The position numbers and the translations under genes are program-made. This document shows positions 34,907-43,803 of a stretch of DNA of 64,000 nt, piece after piece (position 1 is the first letter of the stretch; each line of letters begins with the position of its first letter). The DNA comes from Halobacillus_B rhizosphaerae (GTDB taxonomy: Bacteria; Bacillota; Bacilli; Bacillales; Halobacillaceae): the NCBI RefSeq assembly GCF_046719735.1, contig NZ_JAUTWQ010000020.1, forward strand, positions 1 through 64,000, given 5' to 3'. The notes beneath the pieces were generated by a model. It ran no database searches, was not told the DNA's origin, and saw only the letters and a list, made by a program, of their open reading frames with translations.

Positions 34907-35392
34907 ATGAGACTTAAAAATACGGGAATTGAAGGATTAGTTATCGACTTAAAACCGTTAACCCAATTCATGGAAAGCAATGGATTTATTTTAGGCGGCT
35001 CTTGGGATTACGAGCGAGTGACCTACGATTACAAATTGAATGCGCCAGAGAAGAACATTACTTATTACATCCGTATTCAAGGCTATGCTATTGAAGGTGA
35101 TGTGGATTCAGGACATGCTTCCATTCAATTAATGGAGCCGTTACTTGGACGCCACTATTATCCACACGGAGTAGAATATGGTGAAGAAGAAGGATTTTCC
35201 GACAGCCTCATAGAAAAAGCAAAAAATAAAGTCAGCAAAGTTCAAGAGCTTGCTCTTCAATACGTGACAGAAGTTCCAGATCATGTAGTACTTGAAAAGC
35301 TAATGGCTTGGGCTAAAGAACAAGGAAATGAAGAAGTCCTAAACAAAGTACAGGAAATAGGAAAAGATTCTCACTGGAGACGTGATAAATAA
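34907..35392 (+). CDS. YugN-like family protein
   Basis: A 161-residue soluble protein with the YugN-like domain in the first ~125 residues (NGFILGGSWDYERVTYDYKL, YYIRIQGYAIEGDVDSGHA, LLGRHYYPHGVEYGEEEGF) and a short C-terminal helical extension. It occupies the place of ylbA between ctaG and ylbB in B. subtilis. The function is unknown. GAGGTGG precedes the ATG. Confidence 0.85.
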   Translation: MRLKNTGIEGLVIDLKPLTQFMESNGFILGGSWDYERVTYDYKLNAPEKNITYYIRIQGYAIEGDVDSGHASIQLMEPLLGRHYYPHGVEYGEEEGFSDSLIEKAKNKVSKVQELALQYVTEVPDHVVLEKLMAWAKEQGNEEVLNKVQEIGKDSHWRRDK

Positions 35393-35455
35393 CAGACGTA
35401 AAAAGAAATCTTTTTCATTAAACATTATCCTTATGATCTGACAGGCAGACCCTTA

Positions 35456-35491
35456 GTCGCACATCATGCTGTATGATGAGCGGCTTTTTTT
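35456..35491 (+). terminator. terminator of the YugN-like gene
   Basis: Imperfect stem CGCACATCAT / ATGATGAGCG followed by GGC and seven T on the plus strand. Confidence 0.75.
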
Positions 35492-35570
35492 AACTATACT
35501 TCGACAAACATCGACCTTCTTTTCTGTTCAAGATTCCAGGAATTTGCTATATTTTGAATGAAAAGTTATT

Positions 35571-36653
35571 TTGGAAAGGAGACCTTTACATAAATTGTTC
35601 CGTTATTTGACTAAACGACAATGGATTTTATTAACGTTAGCTCTTATCTTTATCGTGGCTGCTTACTTTATCCTTCCAGTCTCTGTGCCTTTGATAGTGG
35701 CTTTTGTAACGGCTCTTTTTCTGAACCCAGCTGTACGCTGGATGCAGTTTCGATTCCGTATTAATAGAAAAATGTCTGTCACTATAGTGTTCTTATTATT
35801 CTTGATCTTATTAAGTTTATTAGGCACTTATGCTATAACCAGGATCGTTACTCAACTGGTTCAATTAGCAGATAATGCCCCGCTATATGTAAATCAGATT
35901 AATGGCGTTGTGATTGACTGGCAGCATAATATGAACAGTTTCGCGCAAAATATGCCGAGAGAATTTGTGGACAAGGTAACTAATGAAATGAGCGGTGCTG
36001 TAGACAAAACGACAGCGGCCATTTCAGAAAAGCTCCAATTAGCAAATATTGCAGCTGTGGCCACTAAGATTCCTCAGTATTTAGTGAGCTTTCTCGTTTA
36101 TTTAATTGCCTTATTTCTATTTATGCTGGAACTTCCCAGACTCCGCAATAAAATGCATCAGAACTTCACAGAAGCTACCTCAGAAAAAGTGAAGTTTATG
36201 AACGCTCGCCTTGGTTACGTAGTGTTTGGGTTCTTAAAAGCCCAGTTTCTAGTCAGTATTCTTATCTTTTTTGTATCGTTAATCGGCTTGCTTTGGATTG
36301 AACCCGAAGTAGCGATCATTATGTCCCTCGTCATTTGGATTATTGACTTTATTCCGATTATAGGTTCTATCGTAATTTTAGGGCCATGGTCTGTTTATAT
36401 GTTAATTACTGGTGACCTTGCTACAGGGGTAAAGCTTGGCATCTTAGCCATTGTCTTGTTGGCAATCCGACGCACGGTTGAGCCTAAAGTAATGGGCAGG
36501 CACATTGGACTGTCACCTCTGGCCACTTTAATTGCCATGTACTTAGGACTTCAGCTTGTAGGTTTAGTCGGCTTTATCCTTGGACCTCTTGTCGTAATCG
36601 CATTCAACTCTGCAAAAGAGGCAGGGATTATTAAATGGAATTTTAAAATTTAA
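35571..36653 (+). CDS. AI-2E/YtvI family membrane transporter
   Basis: A roughly 355-residue polytopic protein: two N-terminal helices (LLTLALIFIVAAYFILPV, IVAFVTALFLNPAVRWM), an extracellular helical part, then IDFIPIIGSIVILGPWSVYM and SPLATLIAMYLGLQLVGLVG near the end, the AI-2E exporter signature. It resembles the sporulation protein YtvI. No ATG exists at the N-terminus: the frame begins with TTG at 35571, and another TTG at 35595 lies 13 bases after AAAGGAG, so the start is uncertain. Confidence 0.85.
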   Translation: MERRPLHKLFRYLTKRQWILLTLALIFIVAAYFILPVSVPLIVAFVTALFLNPAVRWMQFRFRINRKMSVTIVFLLFLILLSLLGTYAITRIVTQLVQLADNAPLYVNQINGVVIDWQHNMNSFAQNMPREFVDKVTNEMSGAVDKTTAAISEKLQLANIAAVATKIPQYLVSFLVYLIALFLFMLELPRLRNKMHQNFTEATSEKVKFMNARLGYVVFGFLKAQFLVSILIFFVSLIGLLWIEPEVAIIMSLVIWIIDFIPIIGSIVILGPWSVYMLITGDLATGVKLGILAIVLLAIRRTVEPKVMGRHIGLSPLATLIAMYLGLQLVGLVGFILGPLVVIAFNSAKEAGIIKWNFKI

Positions 36654-36678
36654 CAGGTAAAGAGGATTTTAATAAATT

Positions 36679-36721
36679 AAATGCCCGAACCATTAAATTA
36701 ACTTGGTTCGGGCATTTTTTA
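36679..36721 (+). terminator. terminator of the YtvI-like gene
   Basis: Perfect 11-bp stem ATGCCCGAACC / GGTTCGGGCAT followed by T6 on the plus strand. Confidence 0.9.
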
Positions 36722-36815
36722 TATCGCAGCTACCGTTCTATCCTAACTTAAAGTGTTCACCTTATACTTTTTGTTGCGGCGATTACGAAACTACCGACAA
36801 AATAGAATTTCTCCA

Positions 36816-37379
36816 TTACGGCATATAAATAGTAAGATTATGCCAATGGTCCTGCCAATTTTTCTTTTTCACTCTGTTCGTATAGATATGTATTCTGTGG
36901 GTGTGCTTAAAATACGGCGTAGGTCTAACTTCCATATGTATTGCATCTTCCAACCCGTGTGGGGCAGCGAGGACTAGATTATCTTTCTTATCAAGTGAAA
37001 GTCCGAGAGAAGTGGCAGTTTCAGGGAATTTCGAAATAGCATCATAAGAAGATTGATAAGGTGTAAACCCATTCTTAAGATGCATCCTTGCCTGATTTTT
37101 AACTGACCAAGGTACGTCAGGATGAAGGGATTTCAGGTGTTCTTCTATTCGAACATCTTCCGATTCCTTATCCATTGACTTATGGAAATAAATGACATCT
37201 ACATCAGGCAGTTTAGATTTTTCCTTGAACCCATGCTGGTAGTCCCAAATCTTTGAGCGGACAAATCCCGCGCACACCCACCAGTCAGGGAGATGTAAGG
37301 ATTTCACTGTTTTTAATAGATGCATCATATCTTCGTCTATATTCACTAATTGTAGAAATTCCTCTTTCGTACGAATCAT
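36816..37379 (-). CDS. nucleotidyltransferase family protein (DUF925)
   Basis: A 187-residue protein of the DUF925/NTP_transf_6 type. WWVCAGFVRSKIWDYQHG and LPDVDVIYFHK (an Asp-x-Asp metal pair) form the active-site strands, followed by NQARMHLKNGFTPY and FPETATSLGL. The substrate is unknown. The ATG at 37379 follows GGGAGGTGG by about 8 bases; an in-frame start 12 bases upstream lies inside that site. It is downstream of a GNAT gene on the same strand. Confidence 0.82.
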   Translation of the reverse strand: MIRTKEEFLQLVNIDEDMMHLLKTVKSLHLPDWWVCAGFVRSKIWDYQHGFKEKSKLPDVDVIYFHKSMDKESEDVRIEEHLKSLHPDVPWSVKNQARMHLKNGFTPYQSSYDAISKFPETATSLGLSLDKKDNLVLAAPHGLEDAIHMEVRPTPYFKHTHRIHIYTNRVKKKNWQDHWHNLTIYMP

Positions 37380-37479
37380 AAAAATAACCACCTCCCTCTA
37401 TTTCATCCCCATTTTTTCTCATTTTCATTTTTAAAAAACTAATCAGCAGTCCAATGGTTTTAAAATGAAAATCACTTTC

Positions 37480-38022
37480 TTAATTTTCTTTTCTAGTTCG
37501 TTTTTTTCGATTCTCATGTGCACTTTTTTCTTTTTTGAAAACGAGAATCTCCCGATGTCTTCCCGTATGGTAAAACCCATTATTAATCAGAACTTTTTGA
37601 GAGGCAATGTTATCCTTATCGCACTGTGCCTCCACACCAGTAACTTCAGGGTGTGAAAACGCCCATGTGCACATTTTCTCTACAGCCTCTGATGCGTAGC
37701 CTTGATTACGCTCGGAAGCTACTACATGGTATCCAATTTCAACTATCCCCTCATCATCCGGGGTACCGTTGAATCCAATATCCCCTATCACGTGTTCTCT
37801 TCCATTATCCATCATCACCCAAGGACCAAACCCAAGCTGCAGGTTATTCTTTTCCAAATTTTCCACATAAAGGGGTAAAAGCGCTTTCAAACCATAGTGA
37901 GGCCAATTTTTATTCCAGGGCAGATGGTATTTATAGTAAAATGCCAAAGGATTTTTCATAAGCATTTGAGCTAATTCAACGTTAATAGGTATAAAATGAA
38001 TGCGGTCTGATTTCGTGTTCAT
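37480..38022 (-). CDS. GNAT acetyltransferase, RimJ/RimL-like
   Basis: A 180-residue Acetyltransf_3-type protein: DIGFNGTPDDEGIVEIGYHV, then EIGYHVVASERNQGYASEAV (acetyl-CoA loop NQGYAS), and GVEAQCDKDNIASQKVLINN before NGFYHTGRHREILVF. It ends in a very basic tail (ENRKKRTRKEN). The substrate is unknown; relatives acetylate ribosomal proteins or small amines. GGAGGAGG precedes the ATG. Confidence 0.88.
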   Translation of the reverse strand: MNTKSDRIHFIPINVELAQMLMKNPLAFYYKYHLPWNKNWPHYGLKALLPLYVENLEKNNLQLGFGPWVMMDNGREHVIGDIGFNGTPDDEGIVEIGYHVVASERNQGYASEAVEKMCTWAFSHPEVTGVEAQCDKDNIASQKVLINNGFYHTGRHREILVFKKEKSAHENRKKRTRKEN

Positions 38023-38108
38023 CAGCCGTACACCTCCTCCAGGTTAACTTAAATGCGTTGTCGACAATTATATACCTTTTATAATATTAGTATAAACAAT
38101 TCTCTCAA

Positions 38109-38146
38109 AAAAAAGCAGCAGAAAGGAATATCCATCCGCTGCTTTC
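38109..38146 (-). terminator. terminator of the DUF420 gene
   Basis: Stem AAAGCAGC / GCTGCTTT with an imperfect inner part and eight T on the minus strand, just after the DUF420 stop. Confidence 0.85.
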
Positions 38147-38157
38147 AAATCTTCAAT

Positions 38158-38613
38158 TCAAGTGCCTAAAATGGCTTTAATCATGCTAGTGGTTTTTCCA
38201 CCATCATAGAACACATATAAAAGTAAGTATACAGCGATTCCAGTGACCGCAGTGAAAAACCAGATTATACTTGTAACCGGACCCACTTTTCTATGCTTGG
38301 AAATCTTTCTCTTCAACGCTAAGCGGAGCGTTATAATTCCGAATATCCCTCCGACTGTAGCAAGGAAAATATGAAAAATCAAGAAGATGGTGTAATAAAC
38401 TTTAATGTCATCCGGTCCTCCAAAGCTTGTATTTCCTACAAAGATCGTCCTGCTTAAATAAATAATAAAGAAAAGTAAAGCGCTAATTGCTGCACAAATC
38501 ATCACTCTCTTATGGGCAGTTGGCTTATTGTTTATAATTAAACTCCATCCGATGGCTATAAGGACAGCACTTAAAACAATAAAACTAGTGCTGATGGTTG
38601 GTAACAATGGCAT
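38158..38613 (-). CDS. ctaM: DUF420 membrane protein, CtaM-like oxidase assembly factor
   Basis: A 151-residue protein with four to five transmembrane helices and the DUF420 pattern MPLLPTISTSFIVLSAVLIA, RTIFVGNTSFGG, YTIFLIFHIFLATVGG and HRKVGPVTSIIWFFTAVTGI. His residues in helices could bind copper or heme. Homologues (YozB/CtaM) are needed for heme A oxidases in S. aureus. In B. subtilis the gene is unlinked from cta; here it is adjacent to ctaG, which supports the role. Confidence 0.85.
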   Translation of the reverse strand: MPLLPTISTSFIVLSAVLIAIGWSLIINNKPTAHKRVMICAAISALLFFIIYLSRTIFVGNTSFGGPDDIKVYYTIFLIFHIFLATVGGIFGIITLRLALKRKISKHRKVGPVTSIIWFFTAVTGIAVYLLLYVFYDGGKTTSMIKAILGT

Positions 38614-38717
38614 ATTCCCACCTCATTTCAAAAAATCATTCTCTTTTTGTAATTTCTAATTTGCAGTCGTCTGCATGTAAAGTCTGCTTTCCGCCCAGTT
38701 GAGCTTAAAGCACCGAA

Positions 38718-38757
38718 ATAAAAAGAGAAGTCTTAATACTAAAAGACTTCCCTTCTG
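38718..38757 (-). terminator. terminator of ctaG
   Basis: Stem GAAGTCTTTTAG / TTAAGACTTC with TCTTTTTA downstream on the minus strand, immediately past the ctaG stop. Confidence 0.85.
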
Positions 38758-38761
38758 CCAA

Positions 38762-39661
38762 TTACGATTCACTAGGAATGTGACTTGGCAGAGGATCAAT
38801 CGTATCTTTCTCTTTATTGAACCAGCTGAAGAAAATATAAGCGATTACAAACCCAAAAATAATCTCCTGTGAAATCTTCATAATTACTCCGCCTAATTGC
38901 TGATCTTCAATTAGCGGCATGTTTGTAAAAAATCCGGGACCACTAAGTGAGCTTGGGAGGTTACTCAACACTCCTGCCGGTACACAAAGGCTCATTGCCT
39001 GTATCCATGCACCTGAAGAGGCGTATGTTTCATATAAAGGATTGTGAGCAAATATAATTAATCCGCAAGCTGGTGTAATTAATACACCATTAGCAAATAT
39101 AAAACCAATCTTTAACAGCGGACTTAAAGTATCCATCTCTTCCAGAGGCGTAAACACGGCCCACCACATACAAAAGGCAGTGAATAAAATGATCGTCCCA
39201 ATCACCGCATGAGCAACAACATTGGATTTTGTAAAATCGAAGACTACTGGCATGTGGTACAGAGAAAACAAACCATTGAACAGCAACAATGAAATTAAAG
39301 GCTTAGTAAGTATTATCAACACTGTCCGAATCCCTTTGGTATGAAACACTTTTTCCCAGATCCATCCTGGTATTCCTTTAATCACGAGAATAGGGAATAA
39401 CAGGTAGTATAAAGCCATTTGGGTCATATGGGCGGTAAACATTATATGACCAACCAAATCGATAGGAGAACCTTTGATAATGTACAGCAAAAGCATACCT
39501 AGATAGAACATCAGCTGTTGAAAGAATGAAGGCTTTTCTTCTCCAGTTTTTCGGCCAGGACCGGTGATATAAAAATACAAAGCAGAAAGTAACAAGATAA
39601 ACAAGAAATAGTAAGGACTCCATAGTGCACGAAATCCAAACATATGAAGCTCTAACCACAT
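38762..39661 (-). CDS. ctaG: cytochrome c oxidase assembly factor CtaG (caa3 type)
   Basis: A 299-residue protein with seven transmembrane helices and conserved His residues (LVGHIMFTAHMTQMALYYLL, LFSLYHMPVVFDF, AVIGTIILFTAFCMWW). It matches Bacillus CtaG, which is needed to mature the Cu-A centre of the caa3 oxidase. The ATG at 39661 follows GAGGTG by 6 bases; the in-frame GTG at 39670 overlaps that site. A terminator separates it from ctaF, so it is its own transcription unit. Confidence 0.93.
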   Translation of the reverse strand: MWLELHMFGFRALWSPYYFLFILLLSALYFYITGPGRKTGEEKPSFFQQLMFYLGMLLLYIIKGSPIDLVGHIMFTAHMTQMALYYLLFPILVIKGIPGWIWEKVFHTKGIRTVLIILTKPLISLLLFNGLFSLYHMPVVFDFTKSNVVAHAVIGTIILFTAFCMWWAVFTPLEEMDTLSPLLKIGFIFANGVLITPACGLIIFAHNPLYETYASSGAWIQAMSLCVPAGVLSNLPSSLSGPGFFTNMPLIEDQQLGGVIMKISQEIIFGFVIAYIFFSWFNKEKDTIDPLPSHIPSES

Positions 39662-39779
39662 AGTTGTCACCTCTATTTTATTGGATGCTCTCTTATCATT
39701 CTAACTAATTCAAAGAAAAAAGACGAGCCCACTCTAGTAAAAAAACAATTGTTCATAATTTAGCCATATCTCTTGACGT

Positions 39780-39811
39780 AAAAAAAGGCCGGAATAGTTT
39801 CCGGCCTTCCT
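39780..39811 (-). terminator. terminator of the ctaCDEF operon
   Basis: Perfect 11-bp stem AAGGCCGGAAA / TTTCCGGCCTT region with T7 on the minus strand, close after the ctaF stop codon. Confidence 0.9.
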
Positions 39812-39815
39812 TGCA

Positions 39816-40142
39816 TCACCACCAGATAATGGAAGTGAAAGTGATGATCGTCAATGTTCCTACGGCAATCCCACCGTAAATCATTAACATAGGCATATCA
39901 TGACCTTTGTTTTTCAAATGCATGAAATAGTATAACTGGAACACCACTTGCACCACAGCGAGTAACAGTAGAGTCGGAATAATGAAGTAAGAATTAACAT
40001 CAAAGATCACCATTCCAAAAGCAACCAGGGTAAACAAAATCATTAAAGCAAAACTAATCACTTGCTGAATCATTTCCTCTTTATGCTTCTGTTTTTCAAA
40101 CTGCATACGCTGACTTGGCGTCGATTTGGTATTTTGTGCCAT
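39816..40142 (-). CDS. ctaF: cytochrome c oxidase subunit IV (caa3)
   Basis: Small structural subunit of the caa3 oxidase. The 108 residues have a Gln/Lys-rich N-terminus (TPSQRMQFEKQKHKEEMIQ) and three transmembrane helices, with FQLYYFMHLKNKGHDMP between helices 2 and 3. It follows ctaE by 3 bases and ends the operon at a terminator. Confidence 0.95.
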   Translation of the reverse strand: MAQNTKSTPSQRMQFEKQKHKEEMIQQVISFALMILFTLVAFGMVIFDVNSYFIIPTLLLLAVVQVVFQLYYFMHLKNKGHDMPMLMIYGGIAVGTLTIITFTSIIWW

Positions 40143-40145
40143 GGA

Positions 40146-40769
40146 TTAACCCGCCTTTCCCATTAAATAAACAACGGTAAAGATAAAGACCCATACAACA
40201 TCAATGAAGTGCCAATACAAACTGGCAATGTAAAACTTAGGTGCATTGTACAGGTTAAGTCCCCGTTTTGCGTTGCGGAGGATTAAAGCAAGCATCCATG
40301 ATAAACCGAAGAGCACGTGTCCTCCGTGAAAGCCGACTAATGTATAGAAGGCAGAACCAAAAGCTGAAGAACGAAATGTAAATTCGTATTCATGAATGTA
40401 GTGAGTGAACTCAAAGATTTCACAGCCCAGAAAACCAAATCCAAGAACTATGGTTATAACAAACCATGTCATCATTTTACCGAAGTCATTATTTTTCATA
40501 TGGTAAATAGCATAAACACTTGTTAATGAACTCGTAAGGAGAAGCATAGTCATGATGAATACTAAATCAAGACCAAAAAGGTTCTCAGCAGTATTCTCCC
40601 CAACTGTAGAGTCATTTAATGCAAGATAAGTACCAAATAGACTGGCAAATAGAACGGTTTCACCGCCAAGAAAGAACCAAAAGCCTACGAACTTATTTTT
40701 CCCTTCAAGGGTGGCTTTTTCCGGTTCGCGCGGCATTTCCTTAGGATTTAAAACATCTTCATGACTCAT
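40146..40769 (-). CDS. ctaE: cytochrome c oxidase subunit III (caa3)
   Basis: A 207-residue subunit with five helices: NKFVGFWFFLGGETVLFASL (helix 1), the conserved EFTHYIHEYEFTFRSSAFGS stretch, GFHGGHVLFGLSWMLALI, and YWHFIDVVWVFIFTVVYL at the C-terminus. It overlaps the ctaD stop by four bases (ATGA). Confidence 0.97.
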   Translation of the reverse strand: MSHEDVLNPKEMPREPEKATLEGKNKFVGFWFFLGGETVLFASLFGTYLALNDSTVGENTAENLFGLDLVFIMTMLLLTSSLTSVYAIYHMKNNDFGKMMTWFVITIVLGFGFLGCEIFEFTHYIHEYEFTFRSSAFGSAFYTLVGFHGGHVLFGLSWMLALILRNAKRGLNLYNAPKFYIASLYWHFIDVVWVFIFTVVYLMGKAG

Positions 40770-42625
40770 TCACTGCCAGCCTCCTTCTTTAACTCTTCTT
40801 TAGGGATGTGATGACCTAGATCATCCTTGAGAGATCGAGTCAGCATCGAACCGAGTGTAATTGCCATTCCGACAAAAATAAGCGTCAAATAGCTTTTACT
40901 TTCCGTTTGGTAAATAAAACCAAACCCGGCAATGAATATCCCCATTGATGTCGTAAACGGAAGAATGGATGCGTTAGGCATATGAATGTCCCCAAGGGGT
41001 TCTGCAGGTGTCATTCCCTTCTTACCTTCCGTTTTTTCAATCCATAAAGGATCCAGTCCCCGAACAAGCGGAGTCTGCGCAAAATTGTAGTGAGGAGGCG
41101 GTGACGGAATTGACCATTCCAGCGTTCTTCCATCCCATGGATCTCCTCCCACTTTCTCTCCTTTTACGGAAGTGTAAATGACGTTTATTACGAATATTAA
41201 GGTTCCAATAAACATGAAGAAGGCTCCGATAGAACTAATCAAGTTCCCGGTATCGAGTCCTAATCCTTCATGATACGTCCAGTAACGGCGCGGCATACCC
41301 ATTAGTCCTAGGAAATGCTGAATAAAGAATGTTAAATGAAAACCAACAAAGAACGGCCAGAAGGCTAATTTACCAAGTTTTTCATTAAGTACTTTACCGA
41401 ACATTTTCGGCCACCAATAATGAATCGCTGCAAAGGCTCCAAATACTACACCACCTACAATAACGTAGTGGAAGTGCCCGACTACAAAGTACGTATCGTG
41501 ATATTGGTAATCGGCAGCAGCAGCGGCTAGCATTACTCCGGTCATCCCACCAATGGTAAAGGATGGAATAAAGGCAACAGACCAAAGCATAGCTGACGTC
41601 ATTTTGATATTTCCGCCCCACATGGTAAACAGCCAGTTAAATATTTTAATACCTGTAGGTACAGCGATTGCCATTGTGGCTACAGCAAAGATCGAGTTTG
41701 CAACAGGTCCCATCCCCACAGTGAACATGTGGTGAGCCCATACCATGAAGCCTAAAAAGCCAATTAAAACGGTTGCAAAAACCATCGCAGAATAACCAAA
41801 CAAGCGTTTTCTTGAGAAGGTAGAATAAATATCACTAAATGCACCAAACAGAGGCAGGATTAATATATAAACCTCAGGGTGTCCAAAAATCCAAAATAAA
41901 TGTTCCCAAATGATCACATTCCCACCCTGGGCTACATCAAAGAATGCAGAACCGAACATACGGTCAAACATCATAAGAAATAGTCCAACTGTTAACGCAG
42001 GAAAAGCAAACAAAATAAGTGTACTTGTTACAAAGCTTGCCCAGGTAAACAATGGCATTCTCATGTAACTCATTCCTGGCGCTCTCATATTGACAATAGT
42101 AACCAGAAAGTTAATTCCGCCAATCAATGTACCGGCACCGGCAATCTGAAGACCCATTGTATAGTAGTCCACTCCATGTCCAGGAGACGTAGTAGACAGC
42201 GGTGCGTAATTGGTCCAGCCGGCATCAGGTGCTCCACCAGTGAACCAGGAAATATTAAGTAAAACTCCTCCGAAAAAGAAAAGCCAGAAACCTAAGGAGT
42301 TCAGATAGGGAAACGCAACGTCACGCGCCCCAATTTGCAATGGTACAGCTGCATTCATTAAAGCAAATATAATCGGCATGGCAGCCAGAAATATCATAGT
42401 TGTACCGTGCATTGTTAACATTTCATTATACAATCCAGCAGCGATAAAATTGTTATCAGGCTTGATTAGCTGAATACGAATGATCATAGCTTCTAATCCA
42501 CCAATAAGGAAAAAGAAACCGCCAGCGGCCAAATAAAGATGTGCAATCTTTTTATGATCCACTGTTGTTAAGTAATCCCACATCGCGGCACCGAGACCAC
42601 GCTTTTGTGCTACTGCAGTACTCAC
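40766..42625 (-). CDS. ctaD: cytochrome c oxidase subunit I (caa3)
   Basis: Catalytic heme-copper subunit with heme a, heme a3 and Cu-B. Ligand motifs are MLTMHGTTMIFLAAMP (heme a), IFGHPEVYILILPLFG (Cu-B His and the cross-linked Tyr), WAHHMFTVGM (two Cu-B His) and FVVGHFHYVIVGG (heme a3 and heme a His). 619 residues, with two extra C-terminal helices typical of caa3 enzymes. The start is GTG after GGGAGG. It reduces oxygen and pumps protons. Confidence 0.98.
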   Translation of the reverse strand: MSTAVAQKRGLGAAMWDYLTTVDHKKIAHLYLAAGGFFFLIGGLEAMIIRIQLIKPDNNFIAAGLYNEMLTMHGTTMIFLAAMPIIFALMNAAVPLQIGARDVAFPYLNSLGFWLFFFGGVLLNISWFTGGAPDAGWTNYAPLSTTSPGHGVDYYTMGLQIAGAGTLIGGINFLVTIVNMRAPGMSYMRMPLFTWASFVTSTLILFAFPALTVGLFLMMFDRMFGSAFFDVAQGGNVIIWEHLFWIFGHPEVYILILPLFGAFSDIYSTFSRKRLFGYSAMVFATVLIGFLGFMVWAHHMFTVGMGPVANSIFAVATMAIAVPTGIKIFNWLFTMWGGNIKMTSAMLWSVAFIPSFTIGGMTGVMLAAAAADYQYHDTYFVVGHFHYVIVGGVVFGAFAAIHYWWPKMFGKVLNEKLGKLAFWPFFVGFHLTFFIQHFLGLMGMPRRYWTYHEGLGLDTGNLISSIGAFFMFIGTLIFVINVIYTSVKGEKVGGDPWDGRTLEWSIPSPPPHYNFAQTPLVRGLDPLWIEKTEGKKGMTPAEPLGDIHMPNASILPFTTSMGIFIAGFGFIYQTESKSYLTLIFVGMAITLGSMLTRSLKDDLGHHIPKEELKKEAGSE

Positions 42626-42656
42626 GCTTTAACCTCCCTTTTCAAAAACCTCTTTT

Positions 42657-43724
42657 TTATTTGTTGTCGCTTCCTCCAGCAGATTCAGGAGTAATTTCAG
42701 TATCTTTCATTTGCAGTAAATAATCTGCAATTTTACCTGCTTCCTCTTTAGAAACCAAGTTCATAGGCATCTTATTACCTGGTTTAATTTCATTGTTGTT
42801 AGTAATCCAATCGACGAGATTTTCTTTCGTCGGCTCTAAGATCCCAGCAATCTTAGTACGGTTTCCGTAGTTGGTTAAGTTAGGTCCTACTCCTGCAGCT
42901 GCATTCCCAATAGCATGACAGCTCATACAGTTCTTATTGAATAACTCCTGCCCTTCCTGAGCAGACGTAGACTCAGGTTTTGCTTTTGGATCTACGTTTT
43001 TCATATCTTCTTTCCATTGCTTAAACTCTTCAGGGCTAACAGCAATAACTCGGAAATCCATTAAAGAGTGAGAAGGACCGCACAACTCAGCACAATGGCC
43101 GGTGTAAACTCCTTCATCATAAGCTTCTAAGTACATCGTGTTCATGTTTTCTCCAGGATTGGTATCCATCTTGCCTGCGATTGAAGGCAGCCAGAAGGAG
43201 TGAATAACATCGCTGGATTTCATATTTAAGTATACTCGCTCACCCGTGGGAATATATAAATCCTCACTTGTAGCAATTTCCTGGTCGGCATAATTGAAGT
43301 GCCACCAGTATTGATTTCCTGTCACTTCAACTGTCAGTGTCCCTTTATCATCTTGTTTAGAACGATCAGCCAGATCAAACGTAGCTTGTACGGTAGGTAC
43401 AGCTAAAACAAGCAGCAATAGTATAGGAATAACAGTCCAAATAACTTCAAGAGCTTTATTGCCTTCAGTCTGCTTCGGAATCATGTCCTCTTGACCTTTT
43501 CTTTGACGGTACCGGACAAGCACAAAAGCATAAATGACCATTACGATAATAAATACAAATAACATGATCGCAATACTGATCATCATAAGATTAAACAATA
43601 ACTCCGCACTATATCCCTTAGGTTTTAGCGCACTTACATTATCAACACCACTACAGCCAGATAAAAACAGGGCTAGTGCACTAAACAGGAACAGAGAACG
43701 AAATTTTCCCATCCAACCTCTCAT
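42657..43724 (-). CDS. ctaC: cytochrome c oxidase subunit II with fused cytochrome c (caa3)
   Basis: A 355-residue lipoprotein: the signal peptide ends in the lipobox LSGC (Cys 24), followed by two transmembrane helices, the Cu-A domain with GHCAELCGPSHSLMDF, and a C-terminal cytochrome c domain with heme site NCMSCH and the distal Met in GNKMPMNLVS. The fusion of cytochrome c to subunit II defines a caa3 oxidase. It is the first oxidase subunit gene, 79 bases downstream of ctaB across a hairpin. Confidence 0.98.
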   Translation of the reverse strand: MRGWMGKFRSLFLFSALALFLSGCSGVDNVSALKPKGYSAELLFNLMMISIAIMLFVFIIVMVIYAFVLVRYRQRKGQEDMIPKQTEGNKALEVIWTVIPILLLLVLAVPTVQATFDLADRSKQDDKGTLTVEVTGNQYWWHFNYADQEIATSEDLYIPTGERVYLNMKSSDVIHSFWLPSIAGKMDTNPGENMNTMYLEAYDEGVYTGHCAELCGPSHSLMDFRVIAVSPEEFKQWKEDMKNVDPKAKPESTSAQEGQELFNKNCMSCHAIGNAAAGVGPNLTNYGNRTKIAGILEPTKENLVDWITNNNEIKPGNKMPMNLVSKEEAGKIADYLLQMKDTEITPESAGGSDNK

Positions 43725-43770
43725 GTTTGATACCTCTCTTTCTCTTTGTATAAAACCTTTTTATATATTT

Positions 43771-43801
43771 GAAACTGGCCCATAGGATTACGGGCCAGTT
43801 A
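43771..43801 (-). terminator. hairpin between ctaB and ctaC (attenuator or weak terminator)
   Basis: Perfect 9-bp stem AACTGGCCC / GGGCCAGTT with a poor T-run on the minus strand. It may partly end ctaB transcripts or stabilise processed ctaC-F mRNA. Confidence 0.6.
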
Positions 43802-43803
43802 CA

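Noticed and set aside
38057..38066. TTGTCGACAA palindrome upstream of the GNAT gene
   Set aside because: A 10-base palindrome is expected by chance in this much DNA, and it is not placed with a clear promoter.
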